Shown piece after piece: positions 35,762 through 44,774 of a stretch of DNA of 64,000 bases. Under the pieces are notes generated by a model. That model was not told the DNA's origin, did not search any database, and saw nothing but the letters and a program-made list of their open reading frames with translations. The position numbers were made by a program, and so were the translations under genes. Source of the DNA: Leptospiraceae bacterium (GTDB lineage: Bacteria > Spirochaetota > Leptospiria > Leptospirales > Leptospiraceae); assembly GCA_024233875.1 (NCBI GenBank), contig JACKPB010000011.1, positions 95,851-159,850 on the forward strand. The letters run 5' to 3'. Every line of letters begins with the position of its first letter. Within the stretch, counting starts at the first letter, position 1.

Positions 35762-37051
35762 ATGGAAAAAAAAAGTTTACCCCTACATACAAAAATCCTC
35801 CTCGGAATGCTTCTGGGAACAGGAGTGGGATTTCTTGCGATCCTTTTGAACCTGGGTCCTATCATAACCAATTGGGTCAAACCTTTAGGAAGCATTTTTT
35901 TAAATCTTCTGAAGTTGATCGCAGTGCCTCTCGTTTTTGTGTCTCTGGTCTCAGGAGTATCCAATCTTAAGGATACAGCATCATTTAAAAGAATGGGGTT
36001 AAAAACTCTTCTAATTTATTTTACTACAACAGTTCTGGCAGTTGTACTTGGTCTGACCACTGTCAACATCATCCGTCCCGGAAAATCTTTTTCTCCCGAA
36101 AAGAGGGAACAACTCAAAGCCAAGTTTGCGGAAAATGTAGGAAAAAAGGCGGAAGCAGCCAAAGAAACAATTGATTCCAAACAATCTCCTCTTCAGTTTA
36201 TTGTGGATATAGTTCCTGTGAATATTTTTAAATCCGCTTCCGACAACACACAGATGCTTCCTGTGATATTTTTTGCAGTTTTGTTCGGAATCGCAATCGT
36301 GATGTCACCTCACGGTCAAACGGAAACTCTAAAAAACTTTTTTATAGAGATGAATACTGTCATACTAAAGATCATTGACTTTATCATGGAATTTGCTCCT
36401 TATGGGGTATTTGCACTCCTTGCTTCTTTGATTGTAGACTTTGCCGGTGACAATATCTCCGATGCTATTTCTCTTTTCAGTGCTTTGGGCATCTACTCGC
36501 TCAATGTATTGCTCGCGCTTGCTATTATGGTGTATGTTGTATATGGAACCATCCTGAAAGTGCTGGCGAAAAAGAATTATATGGATTTCTTCAGATCTAT
36601 CATTCCGGTTCAGATGCTGGCATTTTCCACCAGCTCATCTGCTGCCACTCTCCCGGTGACGATGGAATACTGTGAAAAAGACTTAGGAATTCCGCATAGG
36701 GTTACGAGTTTTGTACTACCTGTCGGCGCTACTGTAAATATGGATGGAACCAGTCTCTATCAGACAGTTGCTACTGTATTTATTGCGGATGCCCTCGGTA
36801 TAGATTTGACCCTCTCCGACCAGATGACCATAGTCTTTACAGCTGTTCTGGCCTCTGTGGGCTCAGCCGCTGTTCCCGGTGCGGGAATGGTTATGCTCGT
36901 CATCGTTTTGAATTCTATCGGAGTACCTATTGAAGGGATCACTCTGATTTTTGCTGTAGATAGGATTCTGGATATGTTCCGGACTACTGTCAATGTCACG
37001 GGTGATATAGTTGTGGCCACAATCATCAATGAAACTGAAAAAGAGGAATAA
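35762..37051 (+). CDS. Dicarboxylate/amino acid:cation symporter (GltP/DctA family)
   Basis: A 429-residue transporter preceded by AAGGA. It has the family features: N-terminal helices with KILLGMLLGTGVGF, the re-entrant loop FSTSSSAATLPVTM near residue 286, the NMDGT motif near 328, and the final TVNVTGDIVVATIIN. The family moves glutamate, aspartate or C4-dicarboxylates with Na+ or H+. It follows the receptor-channel gene by 8 bases and precedes dsbD by 2. A charged insert of ~40 residues (KREQLKAKFAENVGKKAEAAKE) near position 115 is typical of some members. The exact substrate is not readable. Confidence 0.9.
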   Translation: MEKKSLPLHTKILLGMLLGTGVGFLAILLNLGPIITNWVKPLGSIFLNLLKLIAVPLVFVSLVSGVSNLKDTASFKRMGLKTLLIYFTTTVLAVVLGLTTVNIIRPGKSFSPEKREQLKAKFAENVGKKAEAAKETIDSKQSPLQFIVDIVPVNIFKSASDNTQMLPVIFFAVLFGIAIVMSPHGQTETLKNFFIEMNTVILKIIDFIMEFAPYGVFALLASLIVDFAGDNISDAISLFSALGIYSLNVLLALAIMVYVVYGTILKVLAKKNYMDFFRSIIPVQMLAFSTSSSAATLPVTMEYCEKDLGIPHRVTSFVLPVGATVNMDGTSLYQTVATVFIADALGIDLTLSDQMTIVFTAVLASVGSAAVPGAGMVMLVIVLNSIGVPIEGITLIFAVDRILDMFRTTVNVTGDIVVATIINETEKEE

Positions 37052-37053
37052 AA

Positions 37054-38379
37054 ATGGAAGAGGGGATACTTTCCTATTTTTGGATGGCATTTGGATTCGG
37101 AGGGCTTTCCCTCCTCACTCCCTGTGTCTTTCCTCTCATTCCGATTACCATATCCTTTTTTTTAAAACAGGAAGAATCTGAATCAAATCTCGGACCCTGG
37201 ACAAAGGGATTTCTTTATGCATTTGGAATCATATTCTCCTTTTCAATTCTCGGATTATTATTCTCATTTCTTTTCGGAGCGGGTAGCATAGGGAAATTGG
37301 CGGCCAATCCCTATCTGAATATAGGCCTGGGATTTCTCTTTGTATTCTTTGCATTCAATCTCTGGGGATTGTATGAAATCCAACTACCGACATCCTGGGT
37401 CAATTCAATCAGTTCTTCCGGTTCCGGAAAGGCTCCCGGTGTATTCGGAATCCTTATTATGGCATTCACTTTTACTCTGACAACGTTTACCTGTACCATG
37501 CCCTTTCTAGGAACTGTCCTGGTGTCTGCTGCAAAAGGGGAATGGTTTTATCCATTCATCGGAATGCTCGGATACAGCATGGCTTTTGCTCTGCCGTTTC
37601 TATTTCTTTCCGTATTTCCTGGACTTCTTGCGGGACTCCCCCGATCGGGAAATTGGATGTTGAGTATAAAAATCGTTCTCGGGTTTTTGGAATTGATAGC
37701 CAGTCTTAAATTCTTTAGTAATGCTGATCTAGTTTGGAATACAGGGATTTTATCGCGTAATACATTTATCTTTTTGACTTCGGCTTCACTTTTCGGACTA
37801 AGTCTTTATTTGTTCGGACTGTATGAGTTCAAACATGAAATTGTAAAGGATAAAAAGCTACATCCATTTCGTGTGCTTTCGGGAGTACTTGTCCTCTTCT
37901 TTTGTCTGCATGTCTATAATGGATCGGGTGGTAAGTCGTTGGGTGAATTGGATGCTTTTTTGCCACCTGAATCAGAAAGCCCCGACAACTCAAAATCTGA
38001 AACTCCAAAAGAAGAAATCCAGCTTCAATGGTTGGATAACCTGGAAGATGGAAAGAAAATAGCCGGTGATACAAATAAACTGTTATTCATAGATTTTACA
38101 GGGTATTCCTGTGTAAACTGTAGATGGATGGAAAAAAATATATTCGAACTTAATGAAGTGAAGTCACTCCTGAGTAGGTTTGTTTTGGTCAGACTGTATA
38201 CTGATGGCGATGGGGAAGAATATGATCGTAATATGGACTATCAGGAAAAGAAGTTTGAAACTATAGCATTACCTTACTATGCGATTTTATCCATAGATGA
38301 AAACGTTCTAGCTACTTTCATGGGGATGTCCCGGGATAAGAATGAATTCATTGAATTCTTAAGAAAAGGTTTGCCATGA
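37054..38379 (+). CDS. DsbD-like thiol:disulfide interchange protein lacking the N-terminal domain
   Basis: A 441-residue protein. The first ~260 residues form the eight-helix CcdA/DsbD-beta core, with the redox Cys pair in LTPCVFPLIP (near 23) and TFTCTMPFLG (near 148). The C-terminal periplasmic thioredoxin domain has TGYSCVNCRWMEKN with a CVNC active site near residue 353. The N-terminal DsbD-alpha domain of E. coli is absent, as in ScsB-like or short DsbD variants. It moves electrons from cytoplasmic thioredoxin to periplasmic thiols, serving for example cytochrome c maturation, which fits the many multiheme proteins downstream. It overlaps the next gene by 4 bases (ATGA). Confidence 0.88.
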   Translation: MEEGILSYFWMAFGFGGLSLLTPCVFPLIPITISFFLKQEESESNLGPWTKGFLYAFGIIFSFSILGLLFSFLFGAGSIGKLAANPYLNIGLGFLFVFFAFNLWGLYEIQLPTSWVNSISSSGSGKAPGVFGILIMAFTFTLTTFTCTMPFLGTVLVSAAKGEWFYPFIGMLGYSMAFALPFLFLSVFPGLLAGLPRSGNWMLSIKIVLGFLELIASLKFFSNADLVWNTGILSRNTFIFLTSASLFGLSLYLFGLYEFKHEIVKDKKLHPFRVLSGVLVLFFCLHVYNGSGGKSLGELDAFLPPESESPDNSKSETPKEEIQLQWLDNLEDGKKIAGDTNKLLFIDFTGYSCVNCRWMEKNIFELNEVKSLLSRFVLVRLYTDGDGEEYDRNMDYQEKKFETIALPYYAILSIDENVLATFMGMSRDKNEFIEFLRKGLP

Positions 38380-38828
38380 AAGGATTGTATCCTTTATTAC
38401 TTATCATAATTCTATCCACTTCTAATTGCTCGGGTTTCCAAATATCAGAGAATCCCGAAAAAGAGAAAACGGAGTTTTATGATTCATGTATGCAGACGTT
38501 TTCTGATGAAGAAAAATGCAAAACCTTTACAGAAAAGACTTATTCCGGAAAACCCGAAGAAGGGGAAATTCATCTCAGTCCTGAGGAAGAAGAGTCTCTT
38601 TATATCCGGTCAGATTTGAAAACGGAAATGTTTGGTAAAAATACTTTGTATCTCAAGTCCAAACTGGGAGATCCCGAAGACAAAATCAATTTGGGAGCAG
38701 GGAAAGAAGTTTTGATATACAAACGACCGATTTCGAAATACGCCAAAGGAAGCAAACCCGATAAGCAAATTAGTTTTGTAATTAAGCGAAATAGAATTGT
38801 TCAAATAAAGCACATTGCCCCCAACTAG
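38376..38828 (+). CDS. Lipoprotein of unknown function at the end of the channel operon
   Basis: A 150-residue protein with a lipoprotein signal (LLLIIILSTSNC, Cys near residue 18). The mature part is acidic in the first half (EKEKTEFYDSC, SPEEEESLY) and more basic at the end. It has three further Cys. The start overlaps the dsbD stop, so it is translated from the same mRNA. It ends just before a strong AT-rich hairpin. I do not recognise a family. Confidence 0.78.
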   Translation: MKGLYPLLLIIILSTSNCSGFQISENPEKEKTEFYDSCMQTFSDEEKCKTFTEKTYSGKPEEGEIHLSPEEEESLYIRSDLKTEMFGKNTLYLKSKLGDPEDKINLGAGKEVLIYKRPISKYAKGSKPDKQISFVIKRNRIVQIKHIAPN

Positions 38829-38830
38829 AT

Positions 38831-38861
38831 TTATTTTTTAAGTATAATGCTTAAAAAATAA
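38831..38861 (+). terminator. Perfect AT-rich hairpin ending the channel-symporter-dsbD operon
   Basis: TTATTTTTTAAG (38831-38842) and CTTAAAAAATAA (38850-38861) are a perfect 12-base inverted repeat around TATAATG. It lies 2 bases after the lipoprotein stop. The arms supply T-runs on both strands. Confidence 0.7.
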
Positions 38862-39284
38862 CCAAACTGATCTTAAAAATCCCTTATTTATTATTTGTAA
38901 TCTATTAACTTTTGAGACTTAGAATTAAAACATAACATTAATTTATAGATTCATAAGAAAACACAAGCTGTTTGAAAAATGGGCACGTATCAAAACCCTT
39001 AGCAGGGCTTTTCAGAAGTGGTTATTTGTTTGAGGTTGCCCCCTAAACCCCGCTTTTTTCAAGAAATATTGAAAAACTTTTAAAATATCGTGTATTTCAA
39101 AATCTTAAAAAAGGGTTTCTAGATGTTCCCAAATATCATTTATTTTCTCTCCTATTGTGTTTAAAAAACAAGCAAATCAAGAGTAAAAAAAGATAAATCA
39201 TAAATCAATTTCAAAAAAAATCCTAATCTAAGGGGGTTGGTACGCTTATTGAATAAGAAAGATTAAGAAAAAGGAGTAAAGCAA
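38862..39284. other. Long AT-rich intergenic region before the porin
   Basis: About 420 bases with no gene. The block 38993-39058 is more GC-rich than its surroundings and includes ACCCTTAGCAGGG and TTGAGGTTGCCCCCTAAAC. It shares the short string GAGGTTGC with the hairpin island at 17553-17560. It could be a decayed repeat. The porin promoter should lie near 39190-39260, but no clear -35/-10 pair stands out. Confidence 0.4.
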
Positions 39285-40790
39285 ATGGTCAGAAAAATAC
39301 AAACAATAATAATAATCGCTTTCTTCTTCTCTGTAACTCTTTTAGCTCAAGAAACCGAGAAGACCTCAGAAGCACCTGTCGAAAAAAAATGGTATGACTT
39401 GGTAAATGTTTCGGGTTATGTAGATGTTTACTACAACTACACTACTAATAACAAACAGGGAGGTGCGGCAGATACTTCCGGAACATTCAATACTTACAAT
39501 AAACAATTTGCAGTAAATGCGGTCAAATTGGCATTTGAAAAAGTAGCAGACAAAGAAAGTCCCTGGGGTTTTCGAATGGATTGGCAGAATGGCCAGAATC
39601 TCATGTACCAGGAACGTCCGTATCAAACTACCAACTCTCTTCAAAATATGCAATTACTGCAGCAGGGATATGTATCCATGTACTTCAATGTTGGAAATGG
39701 TCTTATCGTAGATGTTGGTAAGATGGCTACTCACATAGGTAATGAATTATTGGATTCCATGGACAATATGAACTACACAATAGGATACATATTCTTCAAT
39801 ACAATTCCCTTTATCCAAACTGGAGCAAGAGCTACTCTGACACTCAACGACAAGTGGAGTACCGGTCTTTACTTCTACAATAGTGGTATGGGAACAGGTT
39901 ATACCGGTGGAGCAGGTAATATTGGTCAGCAGTTCGGTGCAACCGGGGTGACTCCTTATGGAGACAGTACTCTAACAACAGCAACACCTTCTGCAAGTTA
40001 TACAAATACCACACAGCATTCCTATGTGGATGGTCCCAATCACAATAAAGCTTTTGGAACACAGGTGAAAGGTGAAATCAACGACAAATTCAGCATTGTA
40101 TGGAACACCCTTTATGCTGATGACAATCTAAAAGCAAGACAGTCCGATATGGCATACTCCACTCAAAATTTGGTGACAAACTATACACTTCCGAATCAAC
40201 CCAGCCAGTTTAGAGTTGACAATTGGTTTGTAAACCACATGAGTTTTGTGATCACTCCAATGGAAAAATTGACTGTTCTTTTGGATTGGACTTTCGGTCA
40301 GAGAAGAGGGGAAACAGCAAATACAGCTTTCGGTTACTACAATCCTGATCTCTCGATTGACCTAAACAGAGATGGAACAAAAGATCATTGGATTCGTGGA
40401 GACAAGAGAGACACTGTTAAGATCTACAATACTTACGGACTTTGGATGAAGTATGACTTTACAGAAAAATGGGCAGCTGCTGTGAGATATGAATACATTG
40501 ACGATAGTAGATACGGTGGGGCATTGGTTGTGAATCCTCCTCTCTTCGGTGTTACTCCTACAGATCGTTATGACTTACTCCTAAAAGACCAGGTAGGTTT
40601 GAGAGCTGCATCCAGCAAAGGACAGGTTAGGACATTTACAATTACTCCGACATACAATTTTTCGGATAATCTTCAAATCAAAGTGGATTTAAGAAGAGAT
40701 TGGGGTCTTGGAAAACAATTTATCGACCAACAGGGTAGAGCAGCACACGCTCAACACGGTATCATAGTTGGTATGGTAGCAAAATTTTAA
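39285..40790 (+). CDS. Outer-membrane beta-barrel porin (OmpL-like/BBP2 type)
   Basis: A 501-residue protein with a signal peptide (IIIIAFFFSVTLLAQ, cleavage near residue 22). The mature part has no hydrophobic helix and shows repeated alternating aromatic strands, such as VSGYVDVYYNYTT, GYVSMYFNVGNGLIVDVGK and AAVRYEYIDDSRYGG. It ends in a C-terminal strand with a terminal Phe (HGIIVGMVAKF), the usual signal for outer-membrane insertion. It resembles the putative beta-barrel porin-2 family. It is preceded by AAGGAG and followed 11 bases later by a lipoprotein gene. The cargo is unknown. Confidence 0.85.
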   Translation: MVRKIQTIIIIAFFFSVTLLAQETEKTSEAPVEKKWYDLVNVSGYVDVYYNYTTNNKQGGAADTSGTFNTYNKQFAVNAVKLAFEKVADKESPWGFRMDWQNGQNLMYQERPYQTTNSLQNMQLLQQGYVSMYFNVGNGLIVDVGKMATHIGNELLDSMDNMNYTIGYIFFNTIPFIQTGARATLTLNDKWSTGLYFYNSGMGTGYTGGAGNIGQQFGATGVTPYGDSTLTTATPSASYTNTTQHSYVDGPNHNKAFGTQVKGEINDKFSIVWNTLYADDNLKARQSDMAYSTQNLVTNYTLPNQPSQFRVDNWFVNHMSFVITPMEKLTVLLDWTFGQRRGETANTAFGYYNPDLSIDLNRDGTKDHWIRGDKRDTVKIYNTYGLWMKYDFTEKWAAAVRYEYIDDSRYGGALVVNPPLFGVTPTDRYDLLLKDQVGLRAASSKGQVRTFTITPTYNFSDNLQIKVDLRRDWGLGKQFIDQQGRAAHAQHGIIVGMVAKF

Positions 40791-40801
40791 GGGAGACAAA
40801 A

Positions 40802-41254
40802 ATGAAAAATTTCTTTAAATCAATTCTTATACTCACATTCCTCTCACAAATGATGATCGGATGTTCATCCGGATCCGGAGCGGGAGATGAATCTCAGAAA
40901 GGAGCCATTCTCCTTGCCCTTCTGGAAGGAAGCTCAACTGCAAGAGACAAATGCATAATGGCAGTAGAAGTTATGAATCAATGTGTTGGTACAGGAACCA
41001 ATACTCAGTTTAACCCGGCTAATATGTGCTCTACTGCCAATCTCAAGACTGAGACTGAATACGATGCACTGATTACCTGTGCGAGTGATAGAGTAGCTAC
41101 TACCAACTGTAACTTCTCACAGAACAAATACGCTACAGCAGCACTTGCAGCTTCAAATGTCTTCTCAAAAGATTTCGACACTACCAAACCGAGTTGCAAT
41201 GTGAATAGTATTATCGTAACTGATTGGTATACGATAACAGTACCCAGCTTTTAA
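40802..41254 (+). CDS. Cys-rich lipoprotein paired with the porin
   Basis: A 150-residue protein preceded by GGGAGA, with signal FLSQMMIGC (lipobox MIGC, Cys near residue 21) and a Ser/Gly-rich tether (SSGSGAGDES). The mature part has six further Cys (DKCIM, NQCVG, NMCST, ITCAS, TNCNF, PSCNV), probably forming disulfides. It ends at a strong terminator and forms a two-gene unit with the porin. The family is not recognised. Confidence 0.78.
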   Translation: MKNFFKSILILTFLSQMMIGCSSGSGAGDESQKGAILLALLEGSSTARDKCIMAVEVMNQCVGTGTNTQFNPANMCSTANLKTETEYDALITCASDRVATTNCNFSQNKYATAALAASNVFSKDFDTTKPSCNVNSIIVTDWYTITVPSF

Positions 41255-41287
41255 TTAGAAAGTATAGACTTTGGAGAGTCAAATACG

Positions 41288-41314
41288 CCGGTTCCCACGA
41301 ACCGGTTTTTTTTT
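41288..41314 (+). terminator. Rho-independent terminator of the porin operon
   Basis: CCGGTTC (41288-41294) pairs with GAACCGG (41299-41305) over a four-base loop, followed directly by nine T residues. Confidence 0.93.
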
Positions 41315-41371
41315 CTCAATAGCAAATCATTTTTTCTTGCACAAATTTCAAAATCACAAAAACTTCATCCC

Positions 41372-42280
41372 ATGCCCAAAGTAAGTATCATTATCCCAAC
41401 CTTAAACGAGGAAGAGTATCTACCCATTCTCCTCAAATCCGTCAAAGAACAAACATTTCAGGACTTTGAAATCATAGTTGCCGATGCGGGATCCAAAGAT
41501 AGAACCCGTGAAGTATCAGCCGAGTTTGGAGCGAAGGTAGTGGATGGTGGCTTACCCGGACCGGGTCGGAACCGGGGCGCGAAATTAGCAACAGGCGAAT
41601 TCTTATTTTTCTTTGATGCCGATGTGATCCTGAAGCGGGATTTCATTGAGAAAACTCTAAAGGAAATGGACGAAAAATTTTTGGATCTGGCTACCTGTGA
41701 GTTTCTTCCTGACTCAGATTTGAGATTGGATCGTGCTCTGTTTCGAATGGCAAATCTAACCGTCAAGCTCAATCAATATCTGAATCCCCGAGCCGCCGGG
41801 TTTTGTATTTTTATCACAAGAAGATTGTTTGAGAGAATTGGTGGGTTCGATGAAGATGTTAAATTAGCAGAAGATCATGATTTGGTCACCAGAGCCTCCC
41901 AGTTTAGACCCCTCCGAATGCTGGAATCTGTAAATCTTGCAGTAAGTATCCGAAGACTCAGAAAGGAAGGTCGCTTTTCACTCATTGGAAAGTACATTCA
42001 GGTTGAGACTCATCTTCTTTTGAAGGGCAAGGTCACCGATGACATCATTGAATATGAGTTTGGTAACTTCGAAAAGCAAGAATCCGAGAACTTAAAAAAG
42101 ACTCTAGATGAGCTCGAAGCAAGAATCGTAGGTATGGAAGAACAGTACAATGAGATTTCTAAGAAGTACAAGGATGTTGAATCAGCGATTCGGGATTCTG
42201 ACTCTCAGGACAAAATCAAAAATACCCTCGACTCTGTCATCACTCTCATGAAAACCATATTCAATCCGATCAAGAAGTAA
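41372..42280 (+). CDS. Family 2 glycosyltransferase with C-terminal coiled coil
   Basis: A 302-residue protein. It opens with the GT-A fold signature VSIIIPTLNEEEYLP and has VADAGSKDRT near residue 37, a FFFDADV nucleotide/metal site (DAD near 86) and the acceptor-side acid in KLAEDHDLVTRA near 168. The last ~80 residues form a coiled coil (ELEARIVGMEEQYNEISKKY) of a kind that often mediates oligomerisation or membrane association. It probably transfers a sugar to a surface glycan or lipid carrier. It is convergent with mtaB, the two genes abutting at 42280/42281. Confidence 0.88.
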   Translation: MPKVSIIIPTLNEEEYLPILLKSVKEQTFQDFEIIVADAGSKDRTREVSAEFGAKVVDGGLPGPGRNRGAKLATGEFLFFFDADVILKRDFIEKTLKEMDEKFLDLATCEFLPDSDLRLDRALFRMANLTVKLNQYLNPRAAGFCIFITRRLFERIGGFDEDVKLAEDHDLVTRASQFRPLRMLESVNLAVSIRRLRKEGRFSLIGKYIQVETHLLLKGKVTDDIIEYEFGNFEKQESENLKKTLDELEARIVGMEEQYNEISKKYKDVESAIRDSDSQDKIKNTLDSVITLMKTIFNPIKK

Positions 42281-43570
42281 TCAATTCAGGTAACAATATC
42301 CCTCTTTCCCGGTGGATTCCCTATACTCCACCGGACTGAGTTCCAGAAATTGTCCAATTTTAAGATTCTGGAGGAGGGACTCATCTTTCATTTTTCCACG
42401 TATATTATTGTCCGAAACTAAGCTATTGCCTCTTTCCAAAATGAACTCAAACCGATTCCCTATGTTTTTTTTGCAATAGTTTGCATAGTTTTCATTGGAG
42501 AGCTGATTCAGGACCTTGACCCTTTGCTTTTTGATTTCCCCGGGAATCTGATCCGGGAAATCCATTGCTTTGGTTCCTTTTCTCGGGGAATAGGGAAAGG
42601 CATGGATTTTTGAGAAGCTAAATTCTTTTAGAATAGAGAGGGTTTCATGAAACATTTCTTCGGTTTCACCCGGAAAGCCTGTGATGACATCAGTTCCCAG
42701 AAAAATATTCGGGTTTCTTTTCAAAACTACTTCTATACGTTTTCGAAAACTATCTGAAGAATAACTCCGTTTCATTTTTTTTAAGATCTCAGTGCTCCCG
42801 CTTTGGAGGGGAACATGCAAAAAATTGCAAAACCTGGGATGAGTCAGAAGTTCTGCCAATCCCTCATTTACATCGGATGGTTCTATCGAAGAAATTCTGA
42901 TTCGTGAATACTCCATTCTCTTTAAAATCTTCTCGAGAAGTGATTGGAAGGATTTTTTTCCATCTGAATTTCTGAACCATCCCAAATTCACTCCGGTGAG
43001 AATGATCTCTCCCACCCCATTGTCCTGAAGGAATTCTACCTGTTTCAATACATCTTCTTCGTTTCTGGAAATTCCCTTTCCTCTAGCAGAAGGTATCTTA
43101 CAATAGGAGCAGACACGATTGCATCCATCCTGAATTTTCAAATAGGCCCGGGTATGTCCCACGGGTAGAACGTCTGAATAGGAAAACCTATCTAATTTGT
43201 CAGGAATTTCTACCTCGATTGATTTTTTTTGAAGAATCAAATAGGGAAGTTTGGATTTTTCGGAATTGCCTACGACACCGGTGATGCCCGGAATGTTTTC
43301 TAGAATTTCTTTGTCCGTCTCAGCATAGCAACCGGTCACCCAGACCTGGGCACCCGGATTCGTTTTGATCGTGTTTCGAATCAGGTTTCTGTTCTTGGAG
43401 TCGGCTTTATTGGTGACGGTACATGTATTGATTACAACTACTTCAGGTTTTTCTAGTAAGGAGACTGTTTCCAATCCCATAGATTCCAGTTTCTGTGCCA
43501 ATCCATCCGATTCGAAGATATTCAACCGGCATCCGAGAGTTTGGAAGCCTACCCGAAATTTTTCGTTCAT
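42281..43570 (-). CDS. mtaB: tRNA t6A37 methylthiotransferase MtaB
   Basis: A 429-residue radical SAM protein. The N-terminal methylthiotransferase domain has three Cys in QTLGCRLNIFESD, VINTCTVTNKAD and VTGCYAE. The radical SAM cluster site is CNRVCSYCKIPSARG near residue 150. A TRAM-like C-terminal domain ends the protein. The GCRLN/FESD pattern separates MtaB (YqeV) from MiaB (GCQMN) and RimO. It turns t6A37 into ms2t6A37 in tRNAs reading ANN codons. The ATG overlaps the upstream TPR gene stop by 4 bases. Confidence 0.92.
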   Translation of the reverse strand: MNEKFRVGFQTLGCRLNIFESDGLAQKLESMGLETVSLLEKPEVVVINTCTVTNKADSKNRNLIRNTIKTNPGAQVWVTGCYAETDKEILENIPGITGVVGNSEKSKLPYLILQKKSIEVEIPDKLDRFSYSDVLPVGHTRAYLKIQDGCNRVCSYCKIPSARGKGISRNEEDVLKQVEFLQDNGVGEIILTGVNLGWFRNSDGKKSFQSLLEKILKRMEYSRIRISSIEPSDVNEGLAELLTHPRFCNFLHVPLQSGSTEILKKMKRSYSSDSFRKRIEVVLKRNPNIFLGTDVITGFPGETEEMFHETLSILKEFSFSKIHAFPYSPRKGTKAMDFPDQIPGEIKKQRVKVLNQLSNENYANYCKKNIGNRFEFILERGNSLVSDNNIRGKMKDESLLQNLKIGQFLELSPVEYRESTGKEGYCYLN

Positions 43571-44334
43571 GGAATTGTGATGAGCTTCTCTTCGATTCTT
43601 TTTTGGGTTTCTGCCATGACTTCTATTTCTTTCAGTTGAATTGCCTGTTCGATAGATTTTTTTGCATCCAGGAGCATTGTTTTGGCTTCTGTTTTCTTTC
43701 CGGATTTCAATAAAGATTCAGCATTTTTTTCATACAGAAGTGCAAGATTATTGTGATAGAAGGGATTGTCGGAATTGAGTGAGATTGCCCATTTCAAGCT
43801 GATCTCCGCTTTCTCGAAATCTCCCTGGAGGAAATAGAGATTGGCTTCTACATTCAGAGGTCTGGGATCGTTGGGAAATTCTTGTTTGAGTTCTTCGATT
43901 CCTGCCAGTGCGGAATTGAGCATCCCTAATTTCCCCTGAATGAATACTTTTTGGAGTTTGATTTCTTTTGAATTGGGAAACTTTTTCTGAGCAGTTTCTG
44001 CTATTTCCAGACCTCCCCTCAATCGATTGGAAGCTGTGTAAGCCTTGATGAGTTCGATATAGATCTCAGTGTCATCCGGCTTGAGCTTGAGGGCTGAGTA
44101 CAAATGATCGATAGATTTGTCAATGTCCTCTATCGCCCAATAATTATGAGAGATTAGAAGATGATCACGAAAATCATTTTCTTTATTCTTGATCCGGCTT
44201 TCCAGAATCGAAATCGACTCTTTGTATGCCTTGTTCCTGTACAATTCATGCGCTTTTTGAAAGGAATTTTCAGTTGTCTGAGAATACAGGGATACACTGA
44301 GGACGGTGAGTAGGGATAGGATTGGTTTTTTCAT
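43567..44334 (-). CDS. Exported TPR-repeat protein
   Basis: A 255-residue protein with a short signal peptide (ILSLLTVLSVSLYSQ). About six TPR motifs fill the rest, for example AHELYRNKAYKESISILESR, then DHLYSALKLKPDDTEIYIELI, and NPFYHNNLALLYEKNAESLL. TPR proteins serve as periplasmic or envelope scaffolds. The gene overlaps its neighbours by 4 bases on each side (upstream 147-residue gene and downstream mtaB), so translation is coupled along this operon. Confidence 0.85.
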   Translation of the reverse strand: MKKPILSLLTVLSVSLYSQTTENSFQKAHELYRNKAYKESISILESRIKNKENDFRDHLLISHNYWAIEDIDKSIDHLYSALKLKPDDTEIYIELIKAYTASNRLRGGLEIAETAQKKFPNSKEIKLQKVFIQGKLGMLNSALAGIEELKQEFPNDPRPLNVEANLYFLQGDFEKAEISLKWAISLNSDNPFYHNNLALLYEKNAESLLKSGKKTEAKTMLLDAKKSIEQAIQLKEIEVMAETQKRIEEKLITIP

Positions 44335-44774
44335 TGGATTCGGTTCTGTGTGCTTTTACTTTGAGAGAAGATTTCTATGATTTCAGAATGGAAGGGTTCA
44401 ATTGGATCCACATTTATGCTCAATGTGTCTACAATGGAAAGTAAGTAATTTTCTATGTGTTCTTCGGATACAAAAGTCTTGTCGTTGTGAGTGAGAATGG
44501 GTTCATGAAATTGATTGAACTCCAGAAAGTATTCTCCCTTAAGAAAATCGGTTAGGAGAAGATATCCCCTTCCTGTGTACACTCCTCCCCCGAAATAATA
44601 TTTGTAATAAACATTGATTTCGGGAAGAAGTAGATCCGGTTCTATAGTGCAGATCTCCAGTTTTTCTATTATGGCTATGTGGTGGATCTTTCTTTTATGA
44701 AACCACACATGCCTGATGAAAAAGTAGGAGATCACCACCAGAATCGGAACAAAGAAGGGAAGGTTGGGGTTCAT
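44331..44774 (-). CDS. Small membrane-anchored protein of unknown function
   Basis: A 147-residue protein with one N-terminal transmembrane helix (FFVPILVVISYFFIRHVWF). A basic, His-containing flank (HKRKIHHIAII) leads to a soluble domain rich in beta strands (EINVYYKYYFGGGVYTGRGYLLL). No family is recognised. Both ends overlap neighbouring genes (clpC and the TPR gene) by four bases. It may be anchored with its domain in the cytoplasm because of the basic flank, which is inference. Confidence 0.72.
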   Translation of the reverse strand: MNPNLPFFVPILVVISYFFIRHVWFHKRKIHHIAIIEKLEICTIEPDLLLPEINVYYKYYFGGGVYTGRGYLLLTDFLKGEYFLEFNQFHEPILTHNDKTFVSEEHIENYLLSIVDTLSINVDPIEPFHSEIIEIFSQSKSTQNRIQ

